The position numbers and the translations under genes were made by a program. A stretch of 52,614 nucleotides of DNA from Candidatus Cloacimonadota bacterium. GTDB lineage: Bacteria; Cloacimonadota; Cloacimonadia; Cloacimonadales; TCS61. Each line of letters opens with the position of its first letter. The stretch's first letter is position 1. The DNA lies in contig JAUVLU010000017.1 in assembly GCA_030600585.1 (NCBI GenBank), forward strand, positions 1 to 52,614. The letters are read 5' to 3'. Positions 1 through 9,552 of this stretch are shown here, in pieces. The notes under the pieces are model-generated. The model was not told the origin of the DNA and searched no databases. It was given only the letters and a program-made list of their open reading frames with translations.

Positions 1-924
1 CTTACATATTTGCAGGCACCGGAAGATCTTGTGACTTCCGTAATTAGCAATGACGTAAATTTAGAATGGAATATGGCTGCATTGAGAACAAACGGAACAA
101 GAAAAGAAAAATTGAGCTTAAACAATATTTCATCAAACAGAAAAATCGGATTTGAAGAATCCAATTCAACTCAAACAAATACGCGTTCACTTACAGGTTT
201 CAAGGTTTACAGGAATAATATTGAGATCGTTCAAATAAACGATCCATCTCTGACTACATATGCAGATAATGGATTGGACTCAGGAGATTATTCTTATTAT
301 GTAACAGCCACGTACGATGACGATAATGAGTCTTTACCTTCTAACACAGAAGAAGTTACCATAATTCTTGATCCACCGGCAAACCTTACGGCAGAATCAC
401 AAGAACCGGATATTATTCTTAACTGGGATGCCGCCTCTGCTCTAAGAAGTTTAACCGGATATAGAATTTATCGTAATAATGTTTCTATCGCTGATGTAAC
501 TGACGCAACAACCTATACAGATTTAAATGTTCCCACCGGAACTTATACATATTTTGTAACCGGAATATATGGACAATATGAATCAGAATCGACAAATGAG
601 GTTATCGTAGAGCATACAGAAGCTGATGATCCGCTTATCCCAACACATACCGCTCTTATTGGTAATTATCCAAATCCGTTCAATCCTACAACAACTATTT
701 CTTTTTCTGTAACACAAAATTCCGATTTTGTGAATCTTAGTATTTACAATCTAAAAGGACAGAAAGTGAAAACTCTGGTTAATGCAACTTTATCATCAGG
801 TTTTTATACTTATGTTTGGAACGGAACAGATGATAGCGGTAAATCGGTAACATCCGGTATATATTTCTACAAGATGCGGAATGCGGATTATTCCAAAACC
901 AGGAAGATGATCCTCCTAAAATAA
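1..924 (+). CDS. Secreted fibronectin type III protein with type IX sorting domain (5' end missing)
   Basis: The reading frame is open from the first base, so this is the C-terminal part of a longer protein; the TTG at 10 is an internal codon and not a likely start. Two Fn3-like modules are visible (strand patterns LTGFKVYRNN...YADNGLDSGDYSYYVTA and LTGYRIYRNN...YTDLNVPTGTYTYFVTG), followed by a C-terminal sorting domain from NYPNPFNPTTTISF to the end (KTRKMILLK). Such domains direct proteins through the outer membrane by the type IX system and to the surface. The first module carries a polar insert rich in N, S, T and K before RSLTG. The catalytic or binding function, if any, lies upstream of the window. 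The sorting-domain DNA shares a 33 nt identical stretch with the gene at 47844. Confidence 0.85.
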   Translation, partial: LTYLQAPEDLVTSVISNDVNLEWNMAALRTNGTRKEKLSLNNISSNRKIGFEESNSTQTNTRSLTGFKVYRNNIEIVQINDPSLTTYADNGLDSGDYSYYVTATYDDDNESLPSNTEEVTIILDPPANLTAESQEPDIILNWDAASALRSLTGYRIYRNNVSIADVTDATTYTDLNVPTGTYTYFVTGIYGQYESESTNEVIVEHTEADDPLIPTHTALIGNYPNPFNPTTTISFSVTQNSDFVNLSIYNLKGQKVKTLVNATLSSGFYTYVWNGTDDSGKSVTSGIYFYKMRNADYSKTRKMILLK

Positions 925-1235
925 TGGCGGACAAGTCCTGATGAAATAGTGACATATACTATATTCTTGTATCCAAGCCCCAGCTTGGATACAACTGGTA
1001 CAGAATAATTTTTATTGAATTGGGTTACCAAGCTGGGGCTTGGAAACCAGAATAATAGGAATTTATGTGTGTATTCTCGTTCCTCCCGAAAGCATTCGGG
1101 ATCTTGGGAATGAGAGTGTTGGCTACCAAGCTTGGAAAGTGAAATAAATAAAAAAGATTTCACGTCCTAAAGGCTTGGTAACCGGTAAAGCACAGGACAG
1201 GCAGAATAAATATTTATTAAATAATTGGAGGAAAT
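925..1235. repeat. Intergenic palindrome cluster
   Basis: This 311-base space has no convincing gene. It holds hairpin 969-992 (arms GTATCCAAG/CTTGGATAC), hairpin 1023-1048 (GGTTACCAAG with CTTGGAAACC) whose inner sequence is the reverse complement of the first, and hairpin 1085-1100 (CCCGA/TCGGG). Further partial copies lie near 1121-1135 and 1170-1185. The same units recur at 35488-35563, 36900-36964, 42078-42160 and, inverted, 47786-47826. A GGAGG ribosome site at 1227-1231 belongs to the next gene. Confidence 0.75.
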
Positions 1236-4200
1236 GTGAAAAAGTTTCTTTTACTAATGTTGCTGTTATTTACAGCACACTCACTTTTTGCGGTATTGGA
1301 ATATCAAATATCCGGTGATGGTTTGGGTATCACTTTTATTAATGATGATAAATCTTTGGAACAAAGTGACTTGAATAAGATAATTGCATTACCGTCTATG
1401 AGTGTGGAAATTATGATTAATGGATGTGAAATAGCTGAGTATTCTGATAATGGAGAATTACTTAGAACACACTCTATTGGCGGTGAGGACTATATTGAAC
1501 TACAAAAAAGTTTTGTGATGCGAGATCTCTATGCTCATCAAATTAAAATAAACAAAACTAAAAAGACAGATGGAATATCAACTGTTTTGAAAAGTATGGA
1601 TATTGAATTGAAAATGACAGATCCGGTTCAAATTCCACAAAGGATCTCTTCGGCATTTCTACCGATTTATAGTTCCATAGTAGATAACTTCGAGAGATCA
1701 TACTTGCGGGATGCTTCAGTAGCACCAGCTAAAATGCTTATCATAACTCATCAAAGTTTATTGAACGATGTACAGGTTTTTACTGACTGGAAAAATCAAA
1801 AAGGAATTGAAACTGAAGTTGTAACAATAGAAGATATTGGTAGTACAAATTCTCAGATAAAGGCATATATTCAAAATATTTATGATACATCAGAAGACCC
1901 ACCTGATTATATTCTTTTAACAGGTGATACGGACAATATTTACGAAATACCTTCTTTCTATATAGTAAGTACCGGAGGAGATAATAATGTTACCGACCAT
2001 CCATACACACTTTTAGATGGTGACGATTATTTTCCGGAAATGATCATCGGCAGGATGTCATTTGATGTTTTAATAGAATTCCAAACTATGATAGCAAAGA
2101 CTCTATACTATGAAAAAGAACCGTTTATGGATACTACTCACTGGTTTGAGAATGCTACGCTTGTAGCTGGAAATTACAGTTCCTCTCCACCATATCCTAC
2201 AACTCCCGTAAAAGTTACAAAATGGCTTAATGATAAAATGCATGAATACGGTTACCAGGATATTGATGAGTTTTATTATTGGCCTCCATATTATAATGTT
2301 AATCCGGGTACATCTCTGATCACTGCTTCTATAAATGATGGAGTGGGAGTTGTAAGTTATCGCGGTTGGGGAGATGCCAATGGCTGGCATTTTCCACATT
2401 ATCACGTAGATAATATGGATGACTTAAATAATTACAAAATGCTGCCTATTATGACATCGATCGTATGTAATACCGGAGATTTTGCAAACAGTGTTGATCC
2501 TTGTTTCGGTGAAGCTTGGATAAGACTGGGTAGTCCTTCGAACCCAAAAGGCGGCGTAGTCTTTATAGGTCCATCTGATCTGCATACAAGTACAAAACTA
2601 AATAATTCTATCTTCTCAGGTTTTTGGTACGGAGTGCTGGATGAAGATAACCTTGCTTTTGGAAGTGCTGTATTACGCGGAAAATATGAACTTTATGATA
2701 ATTTTCCTTTAAATAGAGAACCGGGCGGCGATGTTGAGTTTTATTTTCATGTTTATAATATTCTCGGTGATCCTTCATTATCTATCTGGACAACAGTTCC
2801 ACAGGATATTTCCTGCTCTTTACCTGCGGAAGTTAATATTGGAACGAACTTCATTGAAATAGATATGCCAAATTTGGACGGAGCAATTGTAACAGCAATT
2901 AAAGATGAAGAATTTTCTTCTACTGCTGTTGTAGAAAACGGTTCTGCTCTTGTTTATCTTGAGTCTTTAACAGAAGGCGAAATCTTACTTACTATTACAA
3001 AACCAAATTATCATCCGTTACAAGATACAATCAATGTTATACAGGCTGATGTCGATCTTGGTCTTGAGAATGTTTCTCCGGCAAGTGCAATAATCGCAGG
3101 AGTAACTGTGCAGCTCGATCTTACTTTGAAGAACTTTGGAACTCAAACTGCAAGTTCGGTTTCTGCAGATCTTAATTCAAGTAATGGTAATATGAATATT
3201 ATTACAACATCTGCCGATTTTGGTGATATTAATGCCGGATCTACAGCAACGGAAGGATATGAGATCGAGATAAATTCTAACTGCCCGAATAACGAGATTA
3301 TCGAATTTAATCTTGCAATTTCCGATGGCAGCACCTCTAAATTCCAAATTATTGTCAGCAGTTTAATATTTGAATTTGAGAATGTTGTTGTAAATGACGA
3401 GAATGGAATTCTGGAACCGAACGAGGAAAGTGATATTTCTGTTTCCTTTAAAAATATCGGTTCTTTTAACGCAACTTATCTCGGTGCTGAGCTTATTGCA
3501 TTATCCGAAGATGTAAATATAATAATTTCCAACTTTGCGGTGGGTAATGTAAATATTGATGAAACAGCTATAGCTGAATTTACCGTTCAGGCTGCAGAAG
3601 ATTGTTTTGTTGGAATAAGCGTTCCATTCCAAATGAATATCTCCGATGCTGACGGGCTAACAACAACTATTTATTTTAGTCTGGAAATTGGAGATATTGA
3701 TCAATATGCACCGACAGGTCCTGATGTTTTTGGATATTATGCTTATGATAGTTTTGACCAGTTTTATGTAAATTGCCCTGAATATGAATGGATCGAGATC
3801 GATCCGCAGGAAGGCGGCAGTGGACAGGTATTTGAGCTGGGTGATGATAGATCAGAGACGATTTCAATGCCATTTGATTTCCAATTTTATGGTGAAGTCA
3901 GCGACAGTTTGACAATATGTACAAATGGCTGGATAGCGATGCAGCCAACTTGGGAAACATATTTTAGAAATTGGAATATTCCTTCCGCTCTGGGTCCGTA
4001 TGGCATGATAGCTCCTTATTGGGATGATCTTATCGGAGAAGTTATTGGAGACGAACATGCTTATATGCGGATCTGTTATTTCTATGATGAAATAGAAAAT
4101 ATCTTTATCGTAGAATGGAATAAATGTGTTAATAGATACGATAATACATCTATTGAAAAATTCGAGATTGTTCTCTATGATCCGGCCTTTTATCCAACTG

Positions 4201-5357
4201 TTAGCGGTAATGGTAATATCCAGTTTAATTATAAATTAGTTAATAATCCCGATGCAAGTAGTAATTATGCTACAGTAGGAATTGAAAATTACGATCAATC
4301 TGCAGGATTACTTTATACTTATACTAATATCTATCCGCAAAGTGCTTCACCTCTTCAAAATGAATTTTCAATCAAGTTCACAACACAAGAACCGGAGTTT
4401 ATTGCTCCTGCAGTTCCAACAGCAGATTTTACTGTTGAGAGAACTTATGGCATTACTCCTTTTGAAGTGAGCTTCATTAATCTCACTTCTCCACCTTATT
4501 ATTATAATGAATTTATATGGGAATTCGGAGATGAAGGTGCAACTTCAGAAGAACGCCATCCAATTTATACTTTCTCTGATCCGGGGAGTTATGATATTAC
4601 ACTTTCGGTAGAAAATATAGAAGGTTCAGATGAGATCACTAAAAATGGATATATAAATGTTCATTCGGCTGAAGGATTGATCTGGCCCGGAGATACTAAT
4701 AATAATGGTGTTGTGAACGCAGAAGATATTTTGCCGATCGGTGTTTATTGGCGTCAAAGCGGTAATGCCAGAACTAATGCATCTCTTGTATGGGAAGCTA
4801 ATGATTACCCCGGAGGATGGGAAATAGATGTAGCATCACTGGCAGATTGCGATGGTAATGGTGAAGTTAATATTGCCGATGTCCTTGCTATTGGTTTGAA
4901 CTGGGGAGCTGTTCATAGTTCAGTTATGAGTTTACCACCATTCAGCCCTGAAGAATTAGAAGCAAGCCGTTCTAATTTTGAAGATATTTACTATTCTTTG
5001 GGAAATACCGGAAATGAACTGTTGATAAAAAATTATATTGCTCGTGAATTTGACCTGCCGATTATTCAGCCGATCGAGATAAATAGTCTGAAACAAAATT
5101 ATCCCAATCCTTTTAACCCGGAAACTAATATTTTCTATTCTATCATAGATAATGGCTCTGTGGAATTATCTATCTATAATATTAAAGGTCAGCTTGTAAA
5201 ACAACTCGTGAATTCCTCTATGAATGCAGGTGAGCATAATGTTATATGGAATGGAAAAGATTCAACCGGCAGAAAAGTGAGTAGTGGATTGTATTTCTAT
5301 AAACTGAAATTAAATGGAAAAACAATTGATACAAAAAAAATGATGTTATTGAAATAG
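1236..5357 (+). CDS. Gingipain-like C25 family protein with PKD, dockerin and type IX sorting domain
   Basis: 1373 residues; GTG start chosen because GGAGG lies at 1227-1231 and the overlapping ATG at 1234 is followed by a stop. Order: signal peptide (1-19), propeptide-like part, C25 peptidase fold (about 165-515, ending in the family motif YNILGDPS), an Ig-like domain, two CARDB-like modules (about 605-810), a beta-rich domain (825-1055), a PKD domain (1065-1148), a two-loop dockerin (calcium loops starting D1153 and D1204) and a sorting domain (from N1288). The nucleophile motif is intact (IVCNTGDF, Cys411). The family GHG histidine is replaced by tryptophan (YRGWGDANGW, Trp378), so activity is uncertain, although several histidines follow directly. 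The next gene, 38 bases on, encodes a cohesin-like lipoprotein, a plausible partner of the dockerin. Confidence 0.9.
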   Translation: MKKFLLLMLLLFTAHSLFAVLEYQISGDGLGITFINDDKSLEQSDLNKIIALPSMSVEIMINGCEIAEYSDNGELLRTHSIGGEDYIELQKSFVMRDLYAHQIKINKTKKTDGISTVLKSMDIELKMTDPVQIPQRISSAFLPIYSSIVDNFERSYLRDASVAPAKMLIITHQSLLNDVQVFTDWKNQKGIETEVVTIEDIGSTNSQIKAYIQNIYDTSEDPPDYILLTGDTDNIYEIPSFYIVSTGGDNNVTDHPYTLLDGDDYFPEMIIGRMSFDVLIEFQTMIAKTLYYEKEPFMDTTHWFENATLVAGNYSSSPPYPTTPVKVTKWLNDKMHEYGYQDIDEFYYWPPYYNVNPGTSLITASINDGVGVVSYRGWGDANGWHFPHYHVDNMDDLNNYKMLPIMTSIVCNTGDFANSVDPCFGEAWIRLGSPSNPKGGVVFIGPSDLHTSTKLNNSIFSGFWYGVLDEDNLAFGSAVLRGKYELYDNFPLNREPGGDVEFYFHVYNILGDPSLSIWTTVPQDISCSLPAEVNIGTNFIEIDMPNLDGAIVTAIKDEEFSSTAVVENGSALVYLESLTEGEILLTITKPNYHPLQDTINVIQADVDLGLENVSPASAIIAGVTVQLDLTLKNFGTQTASSVSADLNSSNGNMNIITTSADFGDINAGSTATEGYEIEINSNCPNNEIIEFNLAISDGSTSKFQIIVSSLIFEFENVVVNDENGILEPNEESDISVSFKNIGSFNATYLGAELIALSEDVNIIISNFAVGNVNIDETAIAEFTVQAAEDCFVGISVPFQMNISDADGLTTTIYFSLEIGDIDQYAPTGPDVFGYYAYDSFDQFYVNCPEYEWIEIDPQEGGSGQVFELGDDRSETISMPFDFQFYGEVSDSLTICTNGWIAMQPTWETYFRNWNIPSALGPYGMIAPYWDDLIGEVIGDEHAYMRICYFYDEIENIFIVEWNKCVNRYDNTSIEKFEIVLYDPAFYPTVSGNGNIQFNYKLVNNPDASSNYATVGIENYDQSAGLLYTYTNIYPQSASPLQNEFSIKFTTQEPEFIAPAVPTADFTVERTYGITPFEVSFINLTSPPYYYNEFIWEFGDEGATSEERHPIYTFSDPGSYDITLSVENIEGSDEITKNGYINVHSAEGLIWPGDTNNNGVVNAEDILPIGVYWRQSGNARTNASLVWEANDYPGGWEIDVASLADCDGNGEVNIADVLAIGLNWGAVHSSVMSLPPFSPEELEASRSNFEDIYYSLGNTGNELLIKNYIAREFDLPIIQPIEINSLKQNYPNPFNPETNIFYSIIDNGSVELSIYNIKGQLVKQLVNSSMNAGEHNVIWNGKDSTGRKVSSGLYFYKLKLNGKTIDTKKMMLLK

Positions 5358-5407
5358 GAACACAAAGCTATGTCTTTGTGAGGTAAAATAGAAAAATGGA
5401 GAATAAA

Positions 5408-5950
5408 ATGTTTAGAATTGTGTTTAATCCCGAAATATTTGGGAAAAAAATATTCTTCCTGTTAATAATTGCGACAATGATATTTTCGATATCCTGCTCG
5501 AGTGATTCAACAGAACCTGAAGAAGAAAATCTTAAATTAATATTCAGTCCGGCAGAACAAACTGTACCGATAAATACGGAAGCCGATTATGTTATTAAGG
5601 TTGAAAACGCTGAGAACTTGTTCGGTTTTTCTGCTGAAATTGTATTTGATAATTCAGTAGCAGAATTAGTTTCAAATAGTGTGGTCGTTGGAGGATTCTG
5701 GAATACTGATTTGGTTGAGATGAGTGTTATTGAAGATGACAGACTAAGTATTACGATAAGTTTGCAGCAGACTTCCAATGAAGATGGTATCGATGGTAAT
5801 GGAGAGCTTTTTACTTTTAATATTAAGGGTATTGCAGTTGGAGAAAGTGATCTGATATTTGAAAATTTACTAATGATCGATGAGGATGGTGATGCAGTTT
5901 CTAATTTTGATGGAATCGAGATCATAAGCGGGGAATTAATAGTAGAATAA
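5408..5950 (+). CDS. Outer-membrane lipoprotein with cohesin-like domain
   Basis: About 180 residues. An upstream ATG exists at 5396, but ATG 5408 has GGAG at 5398-5401 at good spacing and gives a cleaner signal peptide; the choice is not certain. The hydrophobic segment IFFLLIIATMIFSIS ends in a cysteine followed by SSDSTEPEEE, a lipoprotein signal with a relaxed lipobox and an acidic tether. The remainder reads as a cohesin-type beta sandwich: VENAENLFGFSAEIVFDNSV, a middle strand set, then GELFTFNIKGIAVGESDLIF. Cohesins bind dockerins, and the preceding gene ends with a dockerin plus sorting domain. The stop is one base away from the pgsB start, so it is probably translated with the polymer genes. 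It may instead be a general adhesion module. Confidence 0.75.
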   Translation: MFRIVFNPEIFGKKIFFLLIIATMIFSISCSSDSTEPEEENLKLIFSPAEQTVPINTEADYVIKVENAENLFGFSAEIVFDNSVAELVSNSVVVGGFWNTDLVEMSVIEDDRLSITISLQQTSNEDGIDGNGELFTFNIKGIAVGESDLIFENLLMIDEDGDAVSNFDGIEIISGELIVE

Positions 5951-5951
5951 T

Positions 5952-7118
5952 ATGTATGGTTTGATAATTGGATTGATGATGTTGATAACTTTTGGGATTT
6001 ATGAATTCCAGAAGTGCAAGATCAGCAGAAAAAAAATTCCTATGATCATTCACGTGAATGGAACCAGGGGTAAATCTAGTGTTACACGTCTTATTGCTGC
6101 CGGACTTCGTGCCGGAGGGAAAAAGACGATCGCCAAAACTACAGGTTCTGCTCCAGCATTAATTTACGAGGATGGAAGTGAAATACCTATTATAAGACAT
6201 CATGGAGCGAATATTAAAGAGCAGATCAAAATCATAAAATTTGCCGCAAAAAGAAAAATTGATATTCTTGTTCTTGAGTGTATGGCTGTTACTCCTGAAT
6301 ACCAATGGGTTACAGAACATGAGATAGTACAATCGAATATTGGTATTATTACAAATTCCAGATTAGATCACTTAGATGTTATGGGACCCGGATTAAGGAA
6401 TGTAACACGCTCTCTTTGTAATACAATTCCCAAACATGGTGTTCTGTTTACTGCCGAGAAAAAAGTTTTTTCTATTATCCAAAAAGAAGCAAAGAAAATT
6501 CACTGTGAGATAATTCAATCTGATGATTCCGAAATTTCCAACGAAGATATACATGGATTTTCATATATTGAACATAAGGATAACGTTGCTCTATCAATAA
6601 AGGTCTGCGAGCATTTTGGAATTGATAAAAAAACGGCTATTGAGGGTATGTATAATGCACAACCTGATATTGGAGCAATGGAAATTTATAAACATAAAAT
6701 CAAAAATAAAGAACTTCATTTCGTTCACGCTTTTGCAGCAAATGATCCGGAATCTACAGAATTTGTTATCAACTCGGTAAAAAGTCTTTACCCTCATACT
6801 CATGCGGTTGCCATTGTGTTAAGTACGAGAGCGGACAGATTATTCCGTTCCAAACAGCTTGTACGTATGCTTAAAGATGTAGATCATGACCACTTATATT
6901 TGATTGGTGAACAAACCAATACAATATATTCTTATGCGATGAGTAATAACTTGGATAAGAAAATAATTACTGATTGCGGTTGGGTAACCGGAGATGAGTT
7001 GACAAATTATGTAGTAAAATTACCAGCGAAAGAGATACTTATACTGGGTATTGGTAATATCGGTGGGAATGGTGGAATTATTGTAAATTATTATAAAGAA
7101 AGGAATAAAAATGTTTGA
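5952..7118 (+). CDS. pgsB: Poly-gamma-glutamate synthase ligase subunit PgsB/CapB
   Basis: 388 residues, matching the family length of about 390. An N-terminal membrane segment (residues 3-17) is followed by a Mur-ligase-type ATP site, VNGTRGKSSVTRL (residues 35-47), and other family stretches such as ECMAVTPEYQW, ITNSRLDHLDVMGP and the C-terminal LGIGNIGGNG. PgsB/CapB forms gamma-linked glutamate amide bonds using ATP at the inner face of the membrane. It begins one base after the cohesin lipoprotein and overlaps pgsC by eight bases, so it sits in a tight operon. The substrate being glutamate is inferred from the family. Confidence 0.95.
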   Translation: MYGLIIGLMMLITFGIYEFQKCKISRKKIPMIIHVNGTRGKSSVTRLIAAGLRAGGKKTIAKTTGSAPALIYEDGSEIPIIRHHGANIKEQIKIIKFAAKRKIDILVLECMAVTPEYQWVTEHEIVQSNIGIITNSRLDHLDVMGPGLRNVTRSLCNTIPKHGVLFTAEKKVFSIIQKEAKKIHCEIIQSDDSEISNEDIHGFSYIEHKDNVALSIKVCEHFGIDKKTAIEGMYNAQPDIGAMEIYKHKIKNKELHFVHAFAANDPESTEFVINSVKSLYPHTHAVAIVLSTRADRLFRSKQLVRMLKDVDHDHLYLIGEQTNTIYSYAMSNNLDKKIITDCGWVTGDELTNYVVKLPAKEILILGIGNIGGNGGIIVNYYKERNKNV

Positions 7119-7560
7119 AGTTGCAATTGGTTTAGGAGTATTGATCAGCTTGTTCTTTCTGGAGATTTTTGGGGCAGCTGCGGGTGGAATAGTGGTTGCC
7201 GGTTATGTGGCGATGTATCTGCATCAACCCATCACAATTTTAGCAACATTATCAATTAGTATTATCGTATTTATAATTGTTAAAATTCTTGGTAACTTTA
7301 TATTTATTTATGGAAGAAGGCGGATGGTAATAACCGTTCTTCTCGGATTTATTATTGGTTGGCTGGCTAGATACTATGGTGTTTTTGCCAATCTCTCGTC
7401 AGATTATTCTGTTAATGTAATTGGATTTATTATTCCGGGTCTTATTGCTAATGCAATGGAAAAACAAGGTATTATTAAAACGCTTTCTATCATGTTTATA
7501 GCGGCAGTGATTGTGCGATTTTTATTAATATTGATATTTGGCGGAGAGATCATAGGATAA
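7111..7560 (+). CDS. pgsC: Poly-gamma-glutamate synthase membrane subunit PgsC/CapC
   Basis: 149 residues, almost entirely hydrophobic with about four to five membrane helices and short charged loops (YGRRRMV, ARYYG), the length and profile of PgsC/CapC. It overlaps the end of pgsB (ATG inside AAAATGTTTGA) and has an AAGGAA ribosome site. The glycine-rich start GLGVLISLFFLEIFGAAAGGIVVAGYVA is typical of the family. It partners PgsB to form the membrane synthase complex. No pgsA/capA metallophosphatase gene is found in the window. Confidence 0.92.
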   Translation: MFEVAIGLGVLISLFFLEIFGAAAGGIVVAGYVAMYLHQPITILATLSISIIVFIIVKILGNFIFIYGRRRMVITVLLGFIIGWLARYYGVFANLSSDYSVNVIGFIIPGLIANAMEKQGIIKTLSIMFIAAVIVRFLLILIFGGEIIG

Positions 7561-7568
7561 GGAGAATC

Positions 7569-8672
7569 ATGTTTATTCCCAGTGCAAAATCAAAATTTAG
7601 TTTAATTATTTTAATGCTTGTTGCAATAGCATTATTTATATGGGTAGATAATTCACGAGTTTTTATGAGTGATAAATATTATGAAGAGAAGCTTGCAGCG
7701 GCTGAATTAATGCAAAGAGCTGAATTAGCTATAAAGGAATATAGAAATTCAGAAGGAATATATATAGATGAAGTTAACGATCCTAATAGAACTGCAATGA
7801 TAGGTGAAAAACAATCACCAATTGTTACAGATCGTGGTGATCTGACTTCTAAACTGACGAGTTTGAATCCGAATTTTGCAGCATTGGTAGTTGAGATGTT
7901 CAAAGAAGCTAATTTAAAAAAAGGTGATAAGATCGCAATTAGTTGTACAGGTTCCTTCCCTGCATTAAATATTGCCGTATTAAGTGCTGCAAAGATTATG
8001 GAATTGGAACCCGTGATCATATCTTCGGTCGGAGCTTCCATGTTCGGGGCTACAGATCCAGATTTTACCTGGCTCGATATGGAAGAATTCTTTATTCAAA
8101 AAAATATATTTGAATTTCAAAGTATAGCTGCTTCAATTGGCGGTGGACGCGATCTCGGAAGAGGATTGAGCAAAAACGGGCGTGAACTTATTATTAAGAA
8201 TATCAATAAACATAATATTCAATTAGTTCATGAGGAAACATTAGAACAGAACATCTTTAAGAAAATGGAACTTTTTAAAGCTTCCGGTCAAAATAATATT
8301 GCTCTTTATGTAAATATCGGAGGTGGACTTTCCAGCATTGGGGTAACATTGAATGGGAAATTGATCGATCCGGGATTTCATCGTTATCTTTCATTAATAA
8401 ATACACCTCTTAAAGGTACAATGCTGCTTTTTGCGGATGAAGGAATACCTGTTGTTCATCTGTTAGACATCACCAGACTCGCGGAAAAAAAAGAGCTTCC
8501 AATAGCTCCAGATCCGCTTCCTGAGCCGGGTAATGGAAGTATGTTCGAAAATGAAAAGTATAATCTTACAATTACCTCCATTTCTTTTGCAATATTAGTG
8601 ATTCTAATTTTAATTGTGATATTTTTTGATCATAAAGAATTAAAAATAAAAGATGATGAAATCAATGTTTAA
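7569..8672 (+). CDS. pgsW: Poly-gamma-glutamate system protein, PgsW-like
   Basis: 367 residues with an AAGGAG site just upstream. Residues 9-25 form an N-terminal membrane anchor (FSLIILMLVAIALFIWV) and about 333-352 a C-terminal one (ITSISFAILVILILIVIFF), leaving a soluble domain between them. The body contains family-like stretches: SPIVTDRGDLTSKLTSLNPNF, ISCTGSFPALNIAVL, SSVGASMFGATDPDFTWLDME and IGGGRDLGRGLS. This matches the poly-gamma-glutamate system protein that replaces or accompanies PgsA in some diderms. Its biochemical role is not established. It lies directly after pgsC in the same operon. Confidence 0.85.
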   Translation: MFIPSAKSKFSLIILMLVAIALFIWVDNSRVFMSDKYYEEKLAAAELMQRAELAIKEYRNSEGIYIDEVNDPNRTAMIGEKQSPIVTDRGDLTSKLTSLNPNFAALVVEMFKEANLKKGDKIAISCTGSFPALNIAVLSAAKIMELEPVIISSVGASMFGATDPDFTWLDMEEFFIQKNIFEFQSIAASIGGGRDLGRGLSKNGRELIIKNINKHNIQLVHEETLEQNIFKKMELFKASGQNNIALYVNIGGGLSSIGVTLNGKLIDPGFHRYLSLINTPLKGTMLLFADEGIPVVHLLDITRLAEKKELPIAPDPLPEPGNGSMFENEKYNLTITSISFAILVILILIVIFFDHKELKIKDDEINV

Positions 8673-8673
8673 A

Positions 8674-9552
8674 ATGAAAAAGATACTTATATCATTAGCA
8701 TTATTAGGAATAACTCTCTCAGTTATGGCTGCGGATATCCACTATAATTCGGATCCGGAGGAGTTCTTAGTTTACAACAGAAGAAACAGTAAGATCTATA
8801 ATTATTTTCTTCTTAAACCTGCTGAGAATATTTCCTGTACTCTTATCAATGTAGATACCCTGAATGTGTATTCTCGTACAATTATAAACAATGTTTTTTC
8901 ATTAAATTATCAATATAAGGTTAAAATTGGGAATATAGAGAAAGTATTGGAAAAATTTGCTAAACTAAGTAAAACAAGCAGAAGTGTTAATGGGGAAAAT
9001 ATTTCCAGCTATAATAAATTCGCAAAAAAAATAAATGAGGAAAAAGTCTCATTTACATTAACGAATATTTCGCAGAATGATCTGGTTTTCAAAATCTCTG
9101 CAAATAATGTTGTTACTTCCAACAAAGAAATAGATTATATCCGTTATACACCAAGTTTTTATGGAGGCGAAAAAACTTTAGTTATTAATCAGAAAGAATA
9201 TACATATTACATACCCAAATCAGATAAAATCCAACTAACTCTTGAAGGTCCGATAGTATTGAAGATAATTAGCCGAATGTTATTTGATACAAATTACATA
9301 AATGATTCAGGATATCGTTATAGGGTGTTTGACAATAGAGAGTTTTTTACTGAGTTTACTGAGAAGGCTTATAAATCTAAGAGTAGCTGGATCAGTAATG
9401 AACCTGATTTAATTCCTTCTACCGGTGATGTGAATATAATAAAACTATCTGCGGGGATTCATCACATTTCTATTGAGGATAAAGATAAAAACAGAGATCT
9501 GATCTTTAGATTTTATATAAATAAAGAGTCAGTTGAGATTGAAAAGCAATGA
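8674..9552 (+). CDS. Exported protein of unknown function in the polymer operon
   Basis: 292 residues from ATG 8674; in-frame ATGs at 8653, 8656 and 8665 would overlap the end of pgsW. The start at 8674 gives a clean signal peptide (KKILISLALLGITLSVMAADI). The mature part is predicted mixed beta, rich in N, K, Y and S, with no cysteine cluster or enzymatic motif that I recognise. It ends in an ATGA overlap with the next gene, which encodes a predicted outer-membrane barrel, so both are probably made together. A periplasmic accessory protein for polymer export or anchoring is a guess from position only. Confidence 0.75.
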   Translation: MKKILISLALLGITLSVMAADIHYNSDPEEFLVYNRRNSKIYNYFLLKPAENISCTLINVDTLNVYSRTIINNVFSLNYQYKVKIGNIEKVLEKFAKLSKTSRSVNGENISSYNKFAKKINEEKVSFTLTNISQNDLVFKISANNVVTSNKEIDYIRYTPSFYGGEKTLVINQKEYTYYIPKSDKIQLTLEGPIVLKIISRMLFDTNYINDSGYRYRVFDNREFFTEFTEKAYKSKSSWISNEPDLIPSTGDVNIIKLSAGIHHISIEDKDKNRDLIFRFYINKESVEIEKQ

